64,000 bases of DNA from Paraburkholderia sp. C35 (GTDB lineage Bacteria > Pseudomonadota > Gammaproteobacteria > Burkholderiales > Burkholderiaceae): the NCBI RefSeq assembly GCF_003121405.1, contig NZ_QBUY01000030.1, forward strand, positions 1 through 64,000, given 5' to 3'. This document shows positions 33,920 through 42,851 of the stretch, in pieces. Within the stretch, counting starts at the first letter, position 1, and every line of letters begins with the position of its first letter. Under the pieces are notes generated by a model. That model made no database searches. It was not told where the DNA came from and was given only the letters and a program-made list of their open reading frames with translations. Position numbers and translations under genes: made by a program.

Positions 33920-35485
33920 CTATAGCTGCGATTCGATCGGCAGAATGCTCAGAAACCAGATGCCGGCCTTGCGCATACCCGATACATCGGGCTCACTGTC
34001 GAGTACTTTGGTGGTTCCGTCAGGCGCCGTATCGATCCACACAATGCTGCTCGTGCCATTCGCATTCGGACGCAGTTCGAGCCGCCAGGCAATGCGGTCG
34101 AGGTTCGGTTCGAGCGTATCGGCGACCTGCGCGGCAGCGGGCGCGCTCTCGCAATACACGCCGATTTCCGTATTGAGTGCGACCGAACGCGGATCGAGAT
34201 TCATCGAGCCGATAAAGATGCTCTGACGGTCGAATACGTAAGTCTTCGCATGCAGCGACGCTTTCGATGAACCGAATACATGCTTCTTGTCCTCTTGCCG
34301 GTTGTCCGTTTTGTTATCGGCAACCGGCTTCAGCTCATAGAGCCGCACGCCCGCTTCGAGCAATGCCTTGCGATAACGCTGATAGCCTGCATGCACTGCG
34401 GCCACATCTGTTGCGGCAAGCGAGTTCGTCAGCACGGTCACGCTCACATGCTTCTGCGTAAGACCGGAGAGCCACGCCACGCCTTCTTTTCCCGGTACGA
34501 AATACGGCGAGACAACCAGCATCTGTCTGGTCGGCTGCAGATCGAGTGCCTTGAACTGCGTCATCAGGTGGCCTTGCGAATCGCCCGGCGCACGCGTGAT
34601 CTTGGCGGGATCGTCGTAGAGCAAGGTGGCTTTTCCCCATGAAAATACCGCGTCCTGCGATTGGATCATCTGCGAGAGCTTCGCGCGTGCATTCACCACA
34701 TACGGATTGCCGTCTTGCGATGCCAGATAGGTGTCGAGCTGTTGACGAACGCCGGCCAGCGCGGCCGGGTCCGCCTTGCGGCCCATCAGGCTGTCAATCG
34801 GATACGCGGCTTCGGAGTTCCAGAAGGTATCGAACGCATTCGACACTTCATGCACGACGGGGCCATGCACGAGCACATCGAGATCGCCGAACGCCACGTC
34901 GCTCGACGCACCGAAGTATTCATCGCCGATATTGCGGCCGCCCAGTATCGCGCCTTCGTTGTCGGCGATCATCGCCTTGTTGTGCATGCGCCGGTTCACG
35001 CGGAAGAACTCCGTTGCCATGCCGAGCTTCTTGAACGTGCGGTTGGCAACGGGATTGAACAGACGGATCTGCACGTTCGGATGCGAGTCGAGCGCGAGCA
35101 GCAGATTGTCGTCGGCATTGGTGCCGAGATCGTCGAGCAGGATCCGCACGCGCACGCCGCGATCGGCGGCGCGCAGCACGGCGGCAGCGAGGCCGCGGCC
35201 TGTCAGGTCGTCATGCCAGATGTAGTACTGAAGGTCCAGCGTGCGATCTGCGGCTTCCGCGAGCACGAGCCGGGCGACGAGGGCATCGACGGCGTCGGGC
35301 AACAGATGAAAAGCCGTCTCGTCGGGATGGCGCTGTTCCTGCGGCGTGAACGCAATGCCAAGGCGCGTGCCCTGCGTGTCGGTGACGGCGTGCGTCTGGA
35401 CGCGCTCTGTCTGCGGCGGCAGGCTCGCGCACGAAGTCAGCAAGGCGACAGTGAAAGCCGCGAGAAGACTTCGAATTCTGATCAT
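33920..35485 (-). CDS. Phospholipase D-family lipoprotein (ClsC-like)
   Basis: A 521-residue lipoprotein (lipobox LLTSC) with two PLD catalytic repeats: HNKAMIADNEGAILGGRNIGD near residue 170 (given in part) and HAKTYVFDRQSIFIGSMNLD near residue 425. Both keep H-x-K-x4-D. The order and length match cardiolipin synthase C-type proteins, which transfer phosphatidyl groups between phospholipids, but YmdB/ClsC partners are not adjacent. The ATG at 35485 is preceded by GGAG; an ATG at 35500 is an alternative. It ends with a C-terminal IWFLSILPIE motif common in this group. Confidence 0.87.
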   Translation of the reverse strand: MIRIRSLLAAFTVALLTSCASLPPQTERVQTHAVTDTQGTRLGIAFTPQEQRHPDETAFHLLPDAVDALVARLVLAEAADRTLDLQYYIWHDDLTGRGLAAAVLRAADRGVRVRILLDDLGTNADDNLLLALDSHPNVQIRLFNPVANRTFKKLGMATEFFRVNRRMHNKAMIADNEGAILGGRNIGDEYFGASSDVAFGDLDVLVHGPVVHEVSNAFDTFWNSEAAYPIDSLMGRKADPAALAGVRQQLDTYLASQDGNPYVVNARAKLSQMIQSQDAVFSWGKATLLYDDPAKITRAPGDSQGHLMTQFKALDLQPTRQMLVVSPYFVPGKEGVAWLSGLTQKHVSVTVLTNSLAATDVAAVHAGYQRYRKALLEAGVRLYELKPVADNKTDNRQEDKKHVFGSSKASLHAKTYVFDRQSIFIGSMNLDPRSVALNTEIGVYCESAPAAAQVADTLEPNLDRIAWRLELRPNANGTSSIVWIDTAPDGTTKVLDSEPDVSGMRKAGIWFLSILPIESQL

Positions 35486-35562
35486 GTGCGCGCTCCGCAA
35501 CGGCGATGCGCGTCAGATTAACGGCAGGGAACCTCCGTTACAAGTAGGGTTGCGCCCGCTGG

Positions 35563-36033
35563 TCATGAACGGAAGTAGCGTTCGCGATTGCGCGCGACCG
35601 TGCCGAGCAGCGTCGCGAGAATATCGACGACCATCAACGGATCAATGGGCTTCGCGCATACGCCATCAAAGCCGCCTTCGCGCAACTCGGCGTAGTTGTC
35701 CGTCGTCTCGCAGGCGGTATAGGCGATCAACGGCACGGACGCCGTACCGGGCGACTCGCGCAACGTGCGCGCGACGGCAAGACCCGACAGACCCGGCATC
35801 GCGACATCGAGCACCACGCTGTCGGGATGCCATTCGTTGGCGATCTTCAATGCGTCGCAGCCGTTATAGGCGACGCGAGTATCGAAGCCGGTAGTGGAGA
35901 GAAACGCTGCGAGTGCGTCGGCGGAATCGATGTAATCGTCGACGACGAGCACGCGCGGCGGCATCGACTGCGCGACGAAGCGTGCTGCCGTCCACACCTG
36001 GCTGCGGACTGGCGAGAAGGTTCTGTAGTGCAT
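35563..36033 (-). CDS. Stand-alone response-regulator receiver protein
   Basis: A 156-residue CheY-like protein with one receiver domain (about residues 26-148) and no output domain. The acidic pair is in VVDDYID, the phospho-acceptor is Asp76 (VVLDVAMPG), with Thr106 and Lys128 (CAKPID) completing the active site. A 25-residue N-terminal extension is unusual. AGGAGG lies upstream of the ATG. No histidine kinase is adjacent, so the partner must lie elsewhere; the chemoreceptor at 36935 is nearby but on the other strand. Confidence 0.87.
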   Translation of the reverse strand: MHYRTFSPVRSQVWTAARFVAQSMPPRVLVVDDYIDSADALAAFLSTTGFDTRVAYNGCDALKIANEWHPDSVVLDVAMPGLSGLAVARTLRESPGTASVPLIAYTACETTDNYAELREGGFDGVCAKPIDPLMVVDILATLLGTVARNRERYFRS

Positions 36034-36389
36034 CGTGTGCCTCCTGTCTTCTGGCGCTGTTTTCAGCTGTCTTGCAGACGATGCAGCAACGGGTATTCCT
36101 GCATGGCAGCGAGCGCATGCGAATCATGTGCAAAACCACAGGAGAAAGGAGTTGCACCGCTTGTCACGTCAAGCCGCAAGACGTGAGGCGCACGCGCGTG
36201 CGATGCATTTCAGGCATGCGTTACCGCTTTTTACGCAGAAGGCAGGCAACGCCGGACCAGTTGTTCTCGCGCACATGCAGCACAAAAGGACAATCGGGCC
36301 GACGTAATGCCATGCTAGGATTGTTTCATTCCCCGGGAGAAACCCAGGCCCGGATTGCATCGCACTTTCTTCGCTTCAGGAGGTTTGCC
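36034..36389. other. Intergenic region, no supported gene
   Basis: Divergent spacer of about 355 nt. A purine-rich GGAGAAAGGAG near 36140 is followed by a TTG-started frame to 36307, but its composition is His/Arg-rich and shows no family features, so I do not call it. It must contain promoters for both neighbours. Confidence 0.3.
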
Positions 36390-36608
36390 ATGCATTTCGA
36401 CTACAAGGGATTTCACATCGACTGCCGTGCCAGGCACGACGACGACGGCCACTACGTCGCACAAGCCAAGCTCACGCGCGCCGCAACGGCGAGTTCTCCA
36501 GCAGAAGTCCATCAATCGGGCGACATCGATTCATTCGTCGACGAGTCCGATGCCATCACGTGTGCGCGCACCTGGGCCATCGAATGGATCGATGAGAACT
36601 GGGATTGA
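36390..36608 (+). CDS. Small conserved hypothetical protein (72 residues)
   Basis: An acidic 72-residue protein starting MHFDYKGFHIDCRARHDDDG, with AGGAGG 7 nt before the ATG. The N-terminus suggests a small beta-sheet domain and the C-terminus a helix (ITCARTWAIEWIDENW). It resembles small proteins common in Burkholderiaceae (CV_2116-like), but the match is from memory and tentative. No function can be given. A 10-bp hairpin at 36631-36656 follows. Confidence 0.7.
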   Translation: MHFDYKGFHIDCRARHDDDGHYVAQAKLTRAATASSPAEVHQSGDIDSFVDESDAITCARTWAIEWIDENWD

Positions 36609-36630
36609 TTCTTCTCTTTCCTGAAAGCGA

Positions 36631-36876
36631 ACGTAATGCTTACTGAAGCATTACGTGCCTCGCCTGCCATTGTTCGTGTATTCGGAAACTTTAGACGGGG
36701 ATTTCCCCATATTGTCGGGTCGCGTCCGCTCGAATACCTTCGTGAAAACCCTCAAATGTTAAATATTTGGGAGGAGGCAGCCGATAACCAAGTCAGAGGA
36801 AGAGAAGCCGCGCGCGGAATCGATGCGCAGCAGGGTTCCTTCTCGCAACGCCTGAACTGAGAGCAGGCGTTTTTTT
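36631..36876 (+). ncRNA. Candidate structured RNA or chemoreceptor leader
   Basis: This 246-nt stretch has no credible coding sequence but is rich in hairpins: perfect 10-bp arms ACGTAATGCT/AGCATTACGT (36631-36656), GGGGA/TCCCC near 36698, and CTCAAAT/ATTTGGGAG around 36750-36774. It ends in a strong intrinsic terminator (36848-36876) located before, not after, the chemoreceptor gene. That makes it either a free small RNA or a leader with attenuation. It matches no riboswitch class I know. Confidence 0.35.
36848..36876 (+). terminator. Intrinsic terminator upstream of the chemoreceptor gene
   Basis: Stem ACGCCTG (36848-36854) with CAGGCGT (36864-36870) and a tract of seven T residues at 36870-36876. 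Textbook plus-strand terminator about 60 nt before the chemoreceptor start codon. Confidence 0.85.
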
Positions 36877-36934
36877 GCATAGAAAACATTCATATCCAAA
36901 GCAAATTTAATTGGCACACTTCCGGGGGCCAGCA

Positions 36935-38497
36935 ATGAAGAAGAGCTTTTCCATCAGGACGAGGCTGTTCATCGGTTTTCTATCGATGGCGGCCATTGCA
37001 ATCGTCATTTCTGCCGTCTCGTTGTACAGCCTTGCCAGCACGACGCAGGGATTCGGGCAGTACGTGCATGGCATCGACGCGCGCGCGCAGGTGGCAGCCG
37101 AAGTACGCGCGGCCGTCGATAGGCGCGCTATCGCCGCGCGCAATCTCGTGCTCGTCAAGACACAGGCCGATCTCGATCTCGAGACGGCTGCCGTCAACAA
37201 GGCGCATGAAGATGTCGGCATCAAGCTCAAGCAGCTCAACGAGATGATCAACAACGCGAGCGATACGAGTGAGACTGCCCGCTCGCTGGTCGCGGAGATG
37301 AACCGTGTCGAAGCGTTGTACGGGCCGGTTGCATTGCACATCGTCGGTCTTGCGCTCAGCAATCATCGCGACGAGGCTATCGACGAGATGGACACGAAAT
37401 GCCGGCCGTTGCTGGCGCAACTCGTGAAGGCAACCGATAACTACGCGTCCTACACGAAGACCCGCCAGAGCGAAATCGTGCAGAACTTCGAAGAGCGTTT
37501 CGCGATGCTGCGCAACATCATCATCGGCGTGAGCGCGCTGGCGATCTTCACGTCGCTGATGCTGTCCGTGCGCATGGTGCGTTCGATCACGCAGCCGATC
37601 ACGCGTGCTGTCGAAGTGGCACGTACGGTTGCGATGGGCGATCTGACGAGCAACATCGTGGTCGATCGCGATGACGAAGCCGGCGAGTTGCTGAAGGCGT
37701 TGCGCGACATGAACGAGAAGCTCACGGAAACGGTTGGCCGCGTGCGTTCGAGCAGCGCAAGCGTCTCGACGGCGACCAGCGAGATCGCCAGCGGCAACAG
37801 CGATCTGAGCCGCCGCACGGAAGCGCAAGCCGCATCGCTGCAGGAAACCGCGGCGAGCATGGAGCAGTTGACATCGACCGTGAAGCAGAACGCCGACAGC
37901 GCACAGCATGCGAAATCGCTGGCATCGAACGCATCGGAGATTTCACAACGCGGCAGCGATACCGTCGAACGCGTGGTGAACACGATGGAAGCCATCAGCG
38001 CGAGCTCGGGCAAGATCGCAGAGATCACGGGGATCATCGAAGGCATCTCGTTCCAGACGAACATTCTTGCGTTGAACGCGGCCGTCGAAGCGGCGCGCGC
38101 AGGTGAAGAAGGGCGTGGCTTCGCAGTCGTTGCCGGTGAAGTGCGCAGTCTCGCCCAGCGCTCGGCGCAGGCCGCGAAGGAAATCAAGGAACTGATTGCG
38201 CGTTCGGTGCATGAGATCCAGAACGGCTCGTCGCTTGCCGACGATGCGGGCCGCACGATGAGCGACGTGAAGCAGGCCGTGGCGCGCGTGTCGGAGATCG
38301 TCGATGAGATCGCAGCGGCGTCGGAGGAGCAGGGACGCGGCATCGAGCAGATCAACCAGGCAATCTCGCAGATGGACATGGTCACGCAGCAGAACGCGGC
38401 GCTCGTCGAGCAGGCTGCTGCTGCTTCGCAGTCGTTGCGCCATCAGGGTGTCGAACTCGACGATACCGTCTCGCAGTTCCGGCTCGTTGCCGCCTGA
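36935..38497 (+). CDS. Methyl-accepting chemotaxis protein
   Basis: A 520-residue chemoreceptor: transmembrane helix 1 (about residues 11-31), a periplasmic four-helix-bundle sensor (about 35-190), transmembrane helix 2 (about 192-214), HAMP (about 215-267) and a cytoplasmic signalling domain. The hairpin tip is around EGISFQTNILALNAAVEAAR, where CheA and CheW bind. Methylation helices contain QAASLQETAASMEQLTS-like heptads. The C-terminus ends QFRLVAA without the CheR-binding pentapeptide. The ligand is unknown. No che genes lie nearby. Confidence 0.94.
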   Translation: MKKSFSIRTRLFIGFLSMAAIAIVISAVSLYSLASTTQGFGQYVHGIDARAQVAAEVRAAVDRRAIAARNLVLVKTQADLDLETAAVNKAHEDVGIKLKQLNEMINNASDTSETARSLVAEMNRVEALYGPVALHIVGLALSNHRDEAIDEMDTKCRPLLAQLVKATDNYASYTKTRQSEIVQNFEERFAMLRNIIIGVSALAIFTSLMLSVRMVRSITQPITRAVEVARTVAMGDLTSNIVVDRDDEAGELLKALRDMNEKLTETVGRVRSSSASVSTATSEIASGNSDLSRRTEAQAASLQETAASMEQLTSTVKQNADSAQHAKSLASNASEISQRGSDTVERVVNTMEAISASSGKIAEITGIIEGISFQTNILALNAAVEAARAGEEGRGFAVVAGEVRSLAQRSAQAAKEIKELIARSVHEIQNGSSLADDAGRTMSDVKQAVARVSEIVDEIAAASEEQGRGIEQINQAISQMDMVTQQNAALVEQAAAASQSLRHQGVELDDTVSQFRLVAA

Positions 38498-38520
38498 GTA
38501 ACCTGATTGATCGGCATCGC

Positions 38521-38547
38521 ATGCGGCGCGGTTTATCCGCGCCGCAT
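38521..38547. terminator. Strong hairpin after the chemoreceptor gene
   Basis: Perfect 11-bp arms ATGCGGCGCGG (38521-38531) and CCGCGCCGCAT (38537-38547) with a TTTAT loop, 23 nt after the stop codon. No T tract follows, so termination efficiency is uncertain. Confidence 0.6.
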
Positions 38548-39014
38548 TGCGTATTCACGTGCCCGGACAATACGGCTGTGCTGCCAGGCGATGCATGTTT
38601 TGCCGATTCCGTCTTCGTGTAAATGCGGCAGCCGGTAATTCATTAATTCATCTATGCACTTCGCTTTATCGCATCGAAGCGATGCCAAATGCCGTGCATT
38701 AATCGATTGCAAACAGGTTGCAGTGCCGCATAAACCGACTATGATAGGAACATCGTGTCGATGCGCAATGCCATGCACGTGGAAGCCTTGCAGGACGGTG
38801 CTTCGCGTGCAAAGTCCTTTGCGTTGCCAAATACGGCGCGTAATAAAGCGATTTGAGAAAACGCATGATCGATTCATGCGCACAATTGAATCGCGTTTAA
38901 TAGACGTGCACGTTTGCACCTGTCTGAAGTGCAATGTCGTTGCATGCAGAACCTGAGAGAACGAACGCCGTAGCGACGTGGTTTAGCCGTGGCGTTTGAA
39001 GCAGAGAGGGCACA
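38548..39014. other. Intergenic region, no gene seen
   Basis: About 470 nt with lower GC than its surroundings, including direct TTAATTCA repeats near 38636-38650. Frames on both strands lack ribosome sites and family features. It probably carries the promoter of the small gene at 39015. Confidence 0.3.
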
Positions 39015-39269
39015 ATGAACGCGGCTTTGACCATTGAGTCGGTCTGGAAGGCATTTTGCGCACGTCAGATCTCGCGCGGCGTGTCGCGGGCACAGCTTCA
39101 GGAGTCGGAAACGGCGTTCTATTCGGGCGCAGTGGCCATGTACGACATCATGATGACGGTCACCGATCCCGATCTCGATCCCATGCAGGCGCGCTCCATA
39201 CTGGCCGCGCTGTATGACGAGCGCGAAGACTTTCTGCGCGTCAGCGAGATCGCAGCGATCGATCGCTGA
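39015..39269 (+). CDS. Small conserved hypothetical protein (84 residues)
   Basis: A helical 84-residue protein without signal peptide or cysteines pairs, starting MNAALTIESVWKAFC and ending with acidic ALYDEREDFLRVSE. GAGAGGG lies upstream of the ATG. It looks like a small cytoplasmic protein widespread in Burkholderia relatives, but I cannot name a family or function. Confidence 0.65.
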   Translation: MNAALTIESVWKAFCARQISRGVSRAQLQESETAFYSGAVAMYDIMMTVTDPDLDPMQARSILAALYDEREDFLRVSEIAAIDR

Positions 39270-39311
39270 AGCGCGCCAGCGTCACGCGCCGCCGCCGCGC
39301 ATCGGCGCGCG

Positions 39312-40208
39312 CTACTGCGCCGTTTGCTGGCGCTGGTACTCGTTCTTCTTCATCTGCAGGTATTCGTCGCGGTCCAGTTCGTGCAACTGCCGCGGATACT
39401 GCTCGGTCGCGTCGAACCAGGTGGCGAAACGCTGATCGACACGCTTGTCGGCGGGAAGGGCAAGCGAGGCGAGATACGCGTCGATGGCGAGGTAATAGCG
39501 CATCGTGTTGCGCTCCACGAGTCCGCGCACGCCGCCTATGTAGTCGCCCGATGCCTTGGTGAATCCCACTTTCGCACTGCCGATGGTCGCGAGATACGTC
39601 TTCATCGCGATGCGTCCCGCCGTGCCGAATCCATATGAATACGTGAGATGCAGGAACGTGCGTCCTTTGCCGATATCGACGGCTTCGAGCACGATGCGAT
39701 AGTCCTTCGTGCTGAGCGGTCCTGTCGCGGCGCTCAGGTCGACCTGGAAGTAATCCGGGTTCGTCGCCACCGACCGGTAATTGAACTGCACGCGGTAGGT
39801 ATCGCCGAGTTCCTGCTCCGTCTTCTTGCCGACGTTCATGTTGATGATCGCGCCATTGCCGCTCACCGAGGCGTGACAGTACTTCGTATTCAGATGCAGG
39901 ATCAGCACGTCGCACCAGTTTGCCGGGCCTTGCTGCGGATCGTTGAAGGCCTTGTTGACGGTGGCGAACGGGTAGTCGACGACGGCGTAGATATCGCCTT
40001 TCAAGGTGTTCGGTGTCTCTTCCGAATCCAGATGGATTGGCCGGTTGAACACGTTGGACTTGAGCTGCGGCGCCAGCGAATCGTACTTGTCCTTCAGGGC
40101 GGCGGCGTTGTCGTCGGCCCATGACAATGCGCCGAGCGTGAAGCCCAGTAGCGCGAGGGCAACCAGTACCAACCGTTTTGTTATCCGCATGATCCCGTGA
40201 GTGCTCAT
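39312..40208 (-). CDS. Exported protein of unknown function (298 residues)
   Basis: A signal peptide (about residues 9-31, ending LSWADD) precedes a soluble domain with alternating beta strands and a C-terminal basic helix (RDEYLQMKKNEYQRQ). Two cysteines (WCDVLILHLNTKYCHA) could form a disulfide. The pattern of long strands is reminiscent of lipid-binding START-like folds, but I cannot support a family. The ATG at 40208 is preferred for its GGAG; an ATG at 40190 starts nearer the signal helix. It is monocistronic and divergent from the AhpD-like gene. Confidence 0.65.
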   Translation of the reverse strand: MSTHGIMRITKRLVLVALALLGFTLGALSWADDNAAALKDKYDSLAPQLKSNVFNRPIHLDSEETPNTLKGDIYAVVDYPFATVNKAFNDPQQGPANWCDVLILHLNTKYCHASVSGNGAIINMNVGKKTEQELGDTYRVQFNYRSVATNPDYFQVDLSAATGPLSTKDYRIVLEAVDIGKGRTFLHLTYSYGFGTAGRIAMKTYLATIGSAKVGFTKASGDYIGGVRGLVERNTMRYYLAIDAYLASLALPADKRVDQRFATWFDATEQYPRQLHELDRDEYLQMKKNEYQRQQTAQ

Positions 40209-40413
40209 GGCAGGCGCTCCCGCTGACAACGCTCTATCTGGTGGAATGACGCACGAAAATATAGCAGAGACGGCCCGTCGCACCGATGAGCCGTTCGAGC
40301 ATAAAGCTGATTTGAACCAGCATTCACGGTAGCAACGTACGTTCCTAGAATGACTTCCATGCGCTGACCCAGTCGCGCAAAGCAAACAACCTTTTGAATA
40401 TATGGAGCACATC

Positions 40414-40947
40414 ATGGAACGTCTGAACCGCCAACCCGTTGCTGAAGCTACTGGCCAGGCTGCTGATCTTTTCGCAGGCATCAAGCGCGCTGTCGGCATG
40501 GTGCCGAACGCTTACGCAGGCATCGGCTCGAACAGCCCGGCTGCACTGCAGATCGTGCTCGCCACGACCGAGGCGCTCGGCAAGGGTGCACTGTCGAAGA
40601 AGGAAATCGAAGCGATCAAGCTCGCGATCAGCGGCGCAGTGGATTGTGACTACTGTCTCGCTGCCCACTCGCTGGCAGGCAAGAAGGTCGGCATTCCCGT
40701 CGACGACGTGATTGCGCTGCGCGAAGGCCGCGATTCCGCCGATGCGCATCTGAATGCCATCGCGACGTTCGCACGCACCGTGTTCACCTCGCGTGGCACC
40801 GTGCCGGCAGAAGTGGTCGATGCCGTGAAGGAAGCCGGTTACAGCGACCAGCAGATCACCGAAACGCTGCTCGCGATCGCCGACATCACCTTTACGAACC
40901 TGTATAACCGGGTCAACGACACGGTCGTCGATTTCCCGAAGATCTGA
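40414..40947 (+). CDS. AhpD-like carboxymuconolactone decarboxylase-family protein
   Basis: A 177-residue all-helical protein of the AhpD/CMD family. The peroxidase-type motif is complete: Cys78 and Cys81 (DCDYC) with His85. Such proteins act as alkylhydroperoxide reductants or as uncharacterised thiol oxidoreductases. The ATG at 40414 follows GGAG with 6 nt spacing. It is monocistronic and followed by a hairpin. Its partner (AhpC and lipoyl enzymes in mycobacteria) is not nearby, so its physiological reductant is unknown. Confidence 0.87.
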   Translation: MERLNRQPVAEATGQAADLFAGIKRAVGMVPNAYAGIGSNSPAALQIVLATTEALGKGALSKKEIEAIKLAISGAVDCDYCLAAHSLAGKKVGIPVDDVIALREGRDSADAHLNAIATFARTVFTSRGTVPAEVVDAVKEAGYSDQQITETLLAIADITFTNLYNRVNDTVVDFPKI

Positions 40948-40975
40948 TGTCGTAAGCGGGTCTTGAACCTGCAAT

Positions 40976-41003
40976 CCCGCGGCGGGCTTCGGCTCGCCGC
41001 GGG
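40976..41003. terminator. GC-rich hairpin after the AhpD-like gene
   Basis: Perfect 9-bp arms CCCGCGGCG (40976-40984) and CGCCGCGGG (40995-41003), 29 nt past the stop. No T tract is seen. Confidence 0.55.
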
Positions 41004-41135
41004 CCGTTGCGATTGTCGCGCGCATGAAGATCCGCAGCGCGCAACGGCTTATTTGTAGCAAGTTGATTCAAGTCTCCTGGGGCAAAGGGGCGATCCGCTA
41101 GAATGAGGCTCGCTTTTCAAACCAAGGAGATACGC

Positions 41136-41540
41136 GTGAAATCAGTTGTTGCCCTGCTCGCCGCGGCCGCGCTCGCATCGGTGGCGCTTACCGCTAACGC
41201 TGCATCGACGGAAAAGCTGCCTTCCGGCGTCGTCGTCGAACATCTGACGCAGGGAAGCGGTCCGCAGCCCACGGCTGCCGATACCGTGCGCGTCAACTAC
41301 CGCGGCACGCTCGCGAACGGCACCGAGTTCGACGCTTCGGCCAAGCATGGCGGCCCCGCAGAATTTCCGCTCGGCCGCGTGATTCCTTGCTGGACCCAAG
41401 GCGTCGCGACCATGAAGGTCGGCGAAAAAGCCAAACTAACCTGCCCGGCTGCGACGGCTTACGGTTCGCGCGGTGTCGGCGTGATTCCGCCGAACAGCGA
41501 TCTGACCTTCGAAGTCGAACTGCTCGCCATCGTCAAGTAA
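41136..41540 (+). CDS. Periplasmic FKBP-type peptidyl-prolyl isomerase
   Basis: A 134-residue protein with a signal peptide (about residues 1-23, ending ANAAS) and one FKBP domain (about 35-134). Family landmarks are VRVNYRGTLANGTEFDAS, PLGRVIPCW, MKVGEKAKLTCP and the C-terminal FEVELLAI strand. The start is a GTG at 41136, supported by AAGGAGA 5 nt upstream; an upstream ATG at 41103 would spoil the signal peptide. It assists folding of exported proteins. Confidence 0.92.
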   Translation: MKSVVALLAAAALASVALTANAASTEKLPSGVVVEHLTQGSGPQPTAADTVRVNYRGTLANGTEFDASAKHGGPAEFPLGRVIPCWTQGVATMKVGEKAKLTCPAATAYGSRGVGVIPPNSDLTFEVELLAIVK

Positions 41541-41857
41541 GCCCGGTTATCTCCCGGATAACCCTTCCGGCAACCCGGCCATCGTGCCGCCGGGTGAAGC
41601 CGGCAGCAGCGCCCGCAGCGGCGCTGCGAACCTCTCTCAACGCAAGACCCTGCAACGTGTGCGCGCCGCTTGACTGGCCCGCCACTCCGCCTTGCGGCGC
41701 CCGTTATCGTTAACGCTGGCTGGCCGAACGCAAATTGGCGTGATAACTAAACGTTCTTGCGGAGAATCAAGTCGGACGATTGGGATTCTGTCACCAATAT
41801 GAAAAACTGCGCGCTCAGAATCCCGCAAAAAATAGAATCTGCACGACGGGGTGTAGG
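41541..41857. other. Intergenic region with a small hairpin
   Basis: A 7-bp stem GGTTATC/GATAACC (41546-41564) just after the FKBP gene may terminate transcription. The rest contains no recognised gene. The segment 41760-41840 is AT-richer and is the likely promoter of the phosphatase-like gene. Confidence 0.35.
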
Positions 41858-42355
41858 GTGACCAGAAAACAAAGAGTGCTGTTCCTTTGCAGGGACAACG
41901 CGACGCTTAGCATTTTGGCGGAAGCCTTGCTACGCGAGCTGGACGGATTGCATTTCGACGCATTCAGCGCGGGCCTCGAACCCGCCGACAAGGTTCACGC
42001 CGCGGCGATGGGCGAGTTGCGCCATGGCTTTTCGAGTCTCGAACTGCTCAATCCCAAGAGCTGGCTGGAATTCACGAGCGAATGGGCGCCGGAGATGGAC
42101 TTCGTGGTGACGCTGTGCGATGAATCGGCGCGCGTCGACATGCGCGCGTTCCACGGCGCGCCGAAGCTCAGTCACTGGGCGCTGACGCCGTCCGCCTATG
42201 CCGCCGCCGGCACGATCGAGAACGCGTTCTGGCAGATCCTCAAGCGTGTCGAAGGCTTTATTGCGGCCGAGCGCCGCCCCTGGCCATCGCTGAAATTGTC
42301 CGCCGTGGCCGAGTGTTCATCCGAAGCGTGTGACCTGCTGATGAGCGGCCAGTAA
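41858..42355 (+). CDS. LMW tyrosine phosphatase/ArsC-like protein with degenerate active site
   Basis: A 165-residue protein with the fold signature of low-molecular-weight tyrosine phosphatases or thioredoxin-type arsenate reductases (VLFLC... then SILAEALL). The P-loop, normally C-x5-R-S, reads CRDNATLS: Cys11 stays but the phosphate-binding Arg is Leu17. The later acid loop, normally an Asp-Pro after the conserved Trp, reads HWALTPSA. Two of three catalytic groups are therefore missing, so it is probably a non-catalytic binding protein. Start GTG at 41858 is the best fit but has only a weak ribosome site. Confidence 0.75.
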   Translation: MTRKQRVLFLCRDNATLSILAEALLRELDGLHFDAFSAGLEPADKVHAAAMGELRHGFSSLELLNPKSWLEFTSEWAPEMDFVVTLCDESARVDMRAFHGAPKLSHWALTPSAYAAAGTIENAFWQILKRVEGFIAAERRPWPSLKLSAVAECSSEACDLLMSGQ

Positions 42356-42414
42356 CACGCAATGCCTGCACGGCAGTGCGCTGTCTGGCGCCCGGCGGAG
42401 CGTTCTGCAGGGAT

Positions 42415-42609
42415 TCAGCGGCGTGCGGTGCGCGAGCGCAAGGTCTCGCGCACACGCTTGGCCGCGAATAGCGGCACATAGTCGAGAATGCGTGCGTCGC
42501 GTTGATACGCCTGCACGGCATCGGTGTACATCTGCGAGACGACTTCTTCGGGGGCATCGGTGGATTCTGCGATTTCGTGCACGATCTTCTGCGAATCTTC
42601 CGTCTTCAT
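42415..42609 (-). CDS. DUF3562-type small protein
   Basis: A 64-residue acidic-then-basic helical protein (MKTEDSQKIVHEIAESTDAP at the start, RVRETLRSRT near the end) matching the DUF3562 pattern common in Burkholderia. GGAGG lies upstream of the ATG. Function is unknown; a three-helix bundle is likely. Confidence 0.75.
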   Translation of the reverse strand: MKTEDSQKIVHEIAESTDAPEEVVSQMYTDAVQAYQRDARILDYVPLFAAKRVRETLRSRTARR

Positions 42610-42851
42610 GCATGCCTCCGTTCATCAGTCGGTTGTCAGAATCCTGAATTGAAGGACATGCATTGCGCACACGCCAATAGAACTTCGCAATCGGTGCGCC
42701 CGCGTGCCGATGCTGCGAAGTCACGCGCGAAGAAACCCTGTTTGATCAGACAGATAGCGCGTGCGCCCAGAACTTTTCCACAGGTCTTTCAACAGAAATT
42801 GTGGATAACGTGGATGCAAAACGCTTGCATCGCACGTTGCGCGGCACTTGC

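Noticed and set aside
36636..36860. A 74-codon frame before the chemoreceptor gene
   Set aside because: It ends inside the terminator stem and has no ribosome site or family features; the region reads better as structured RNA.
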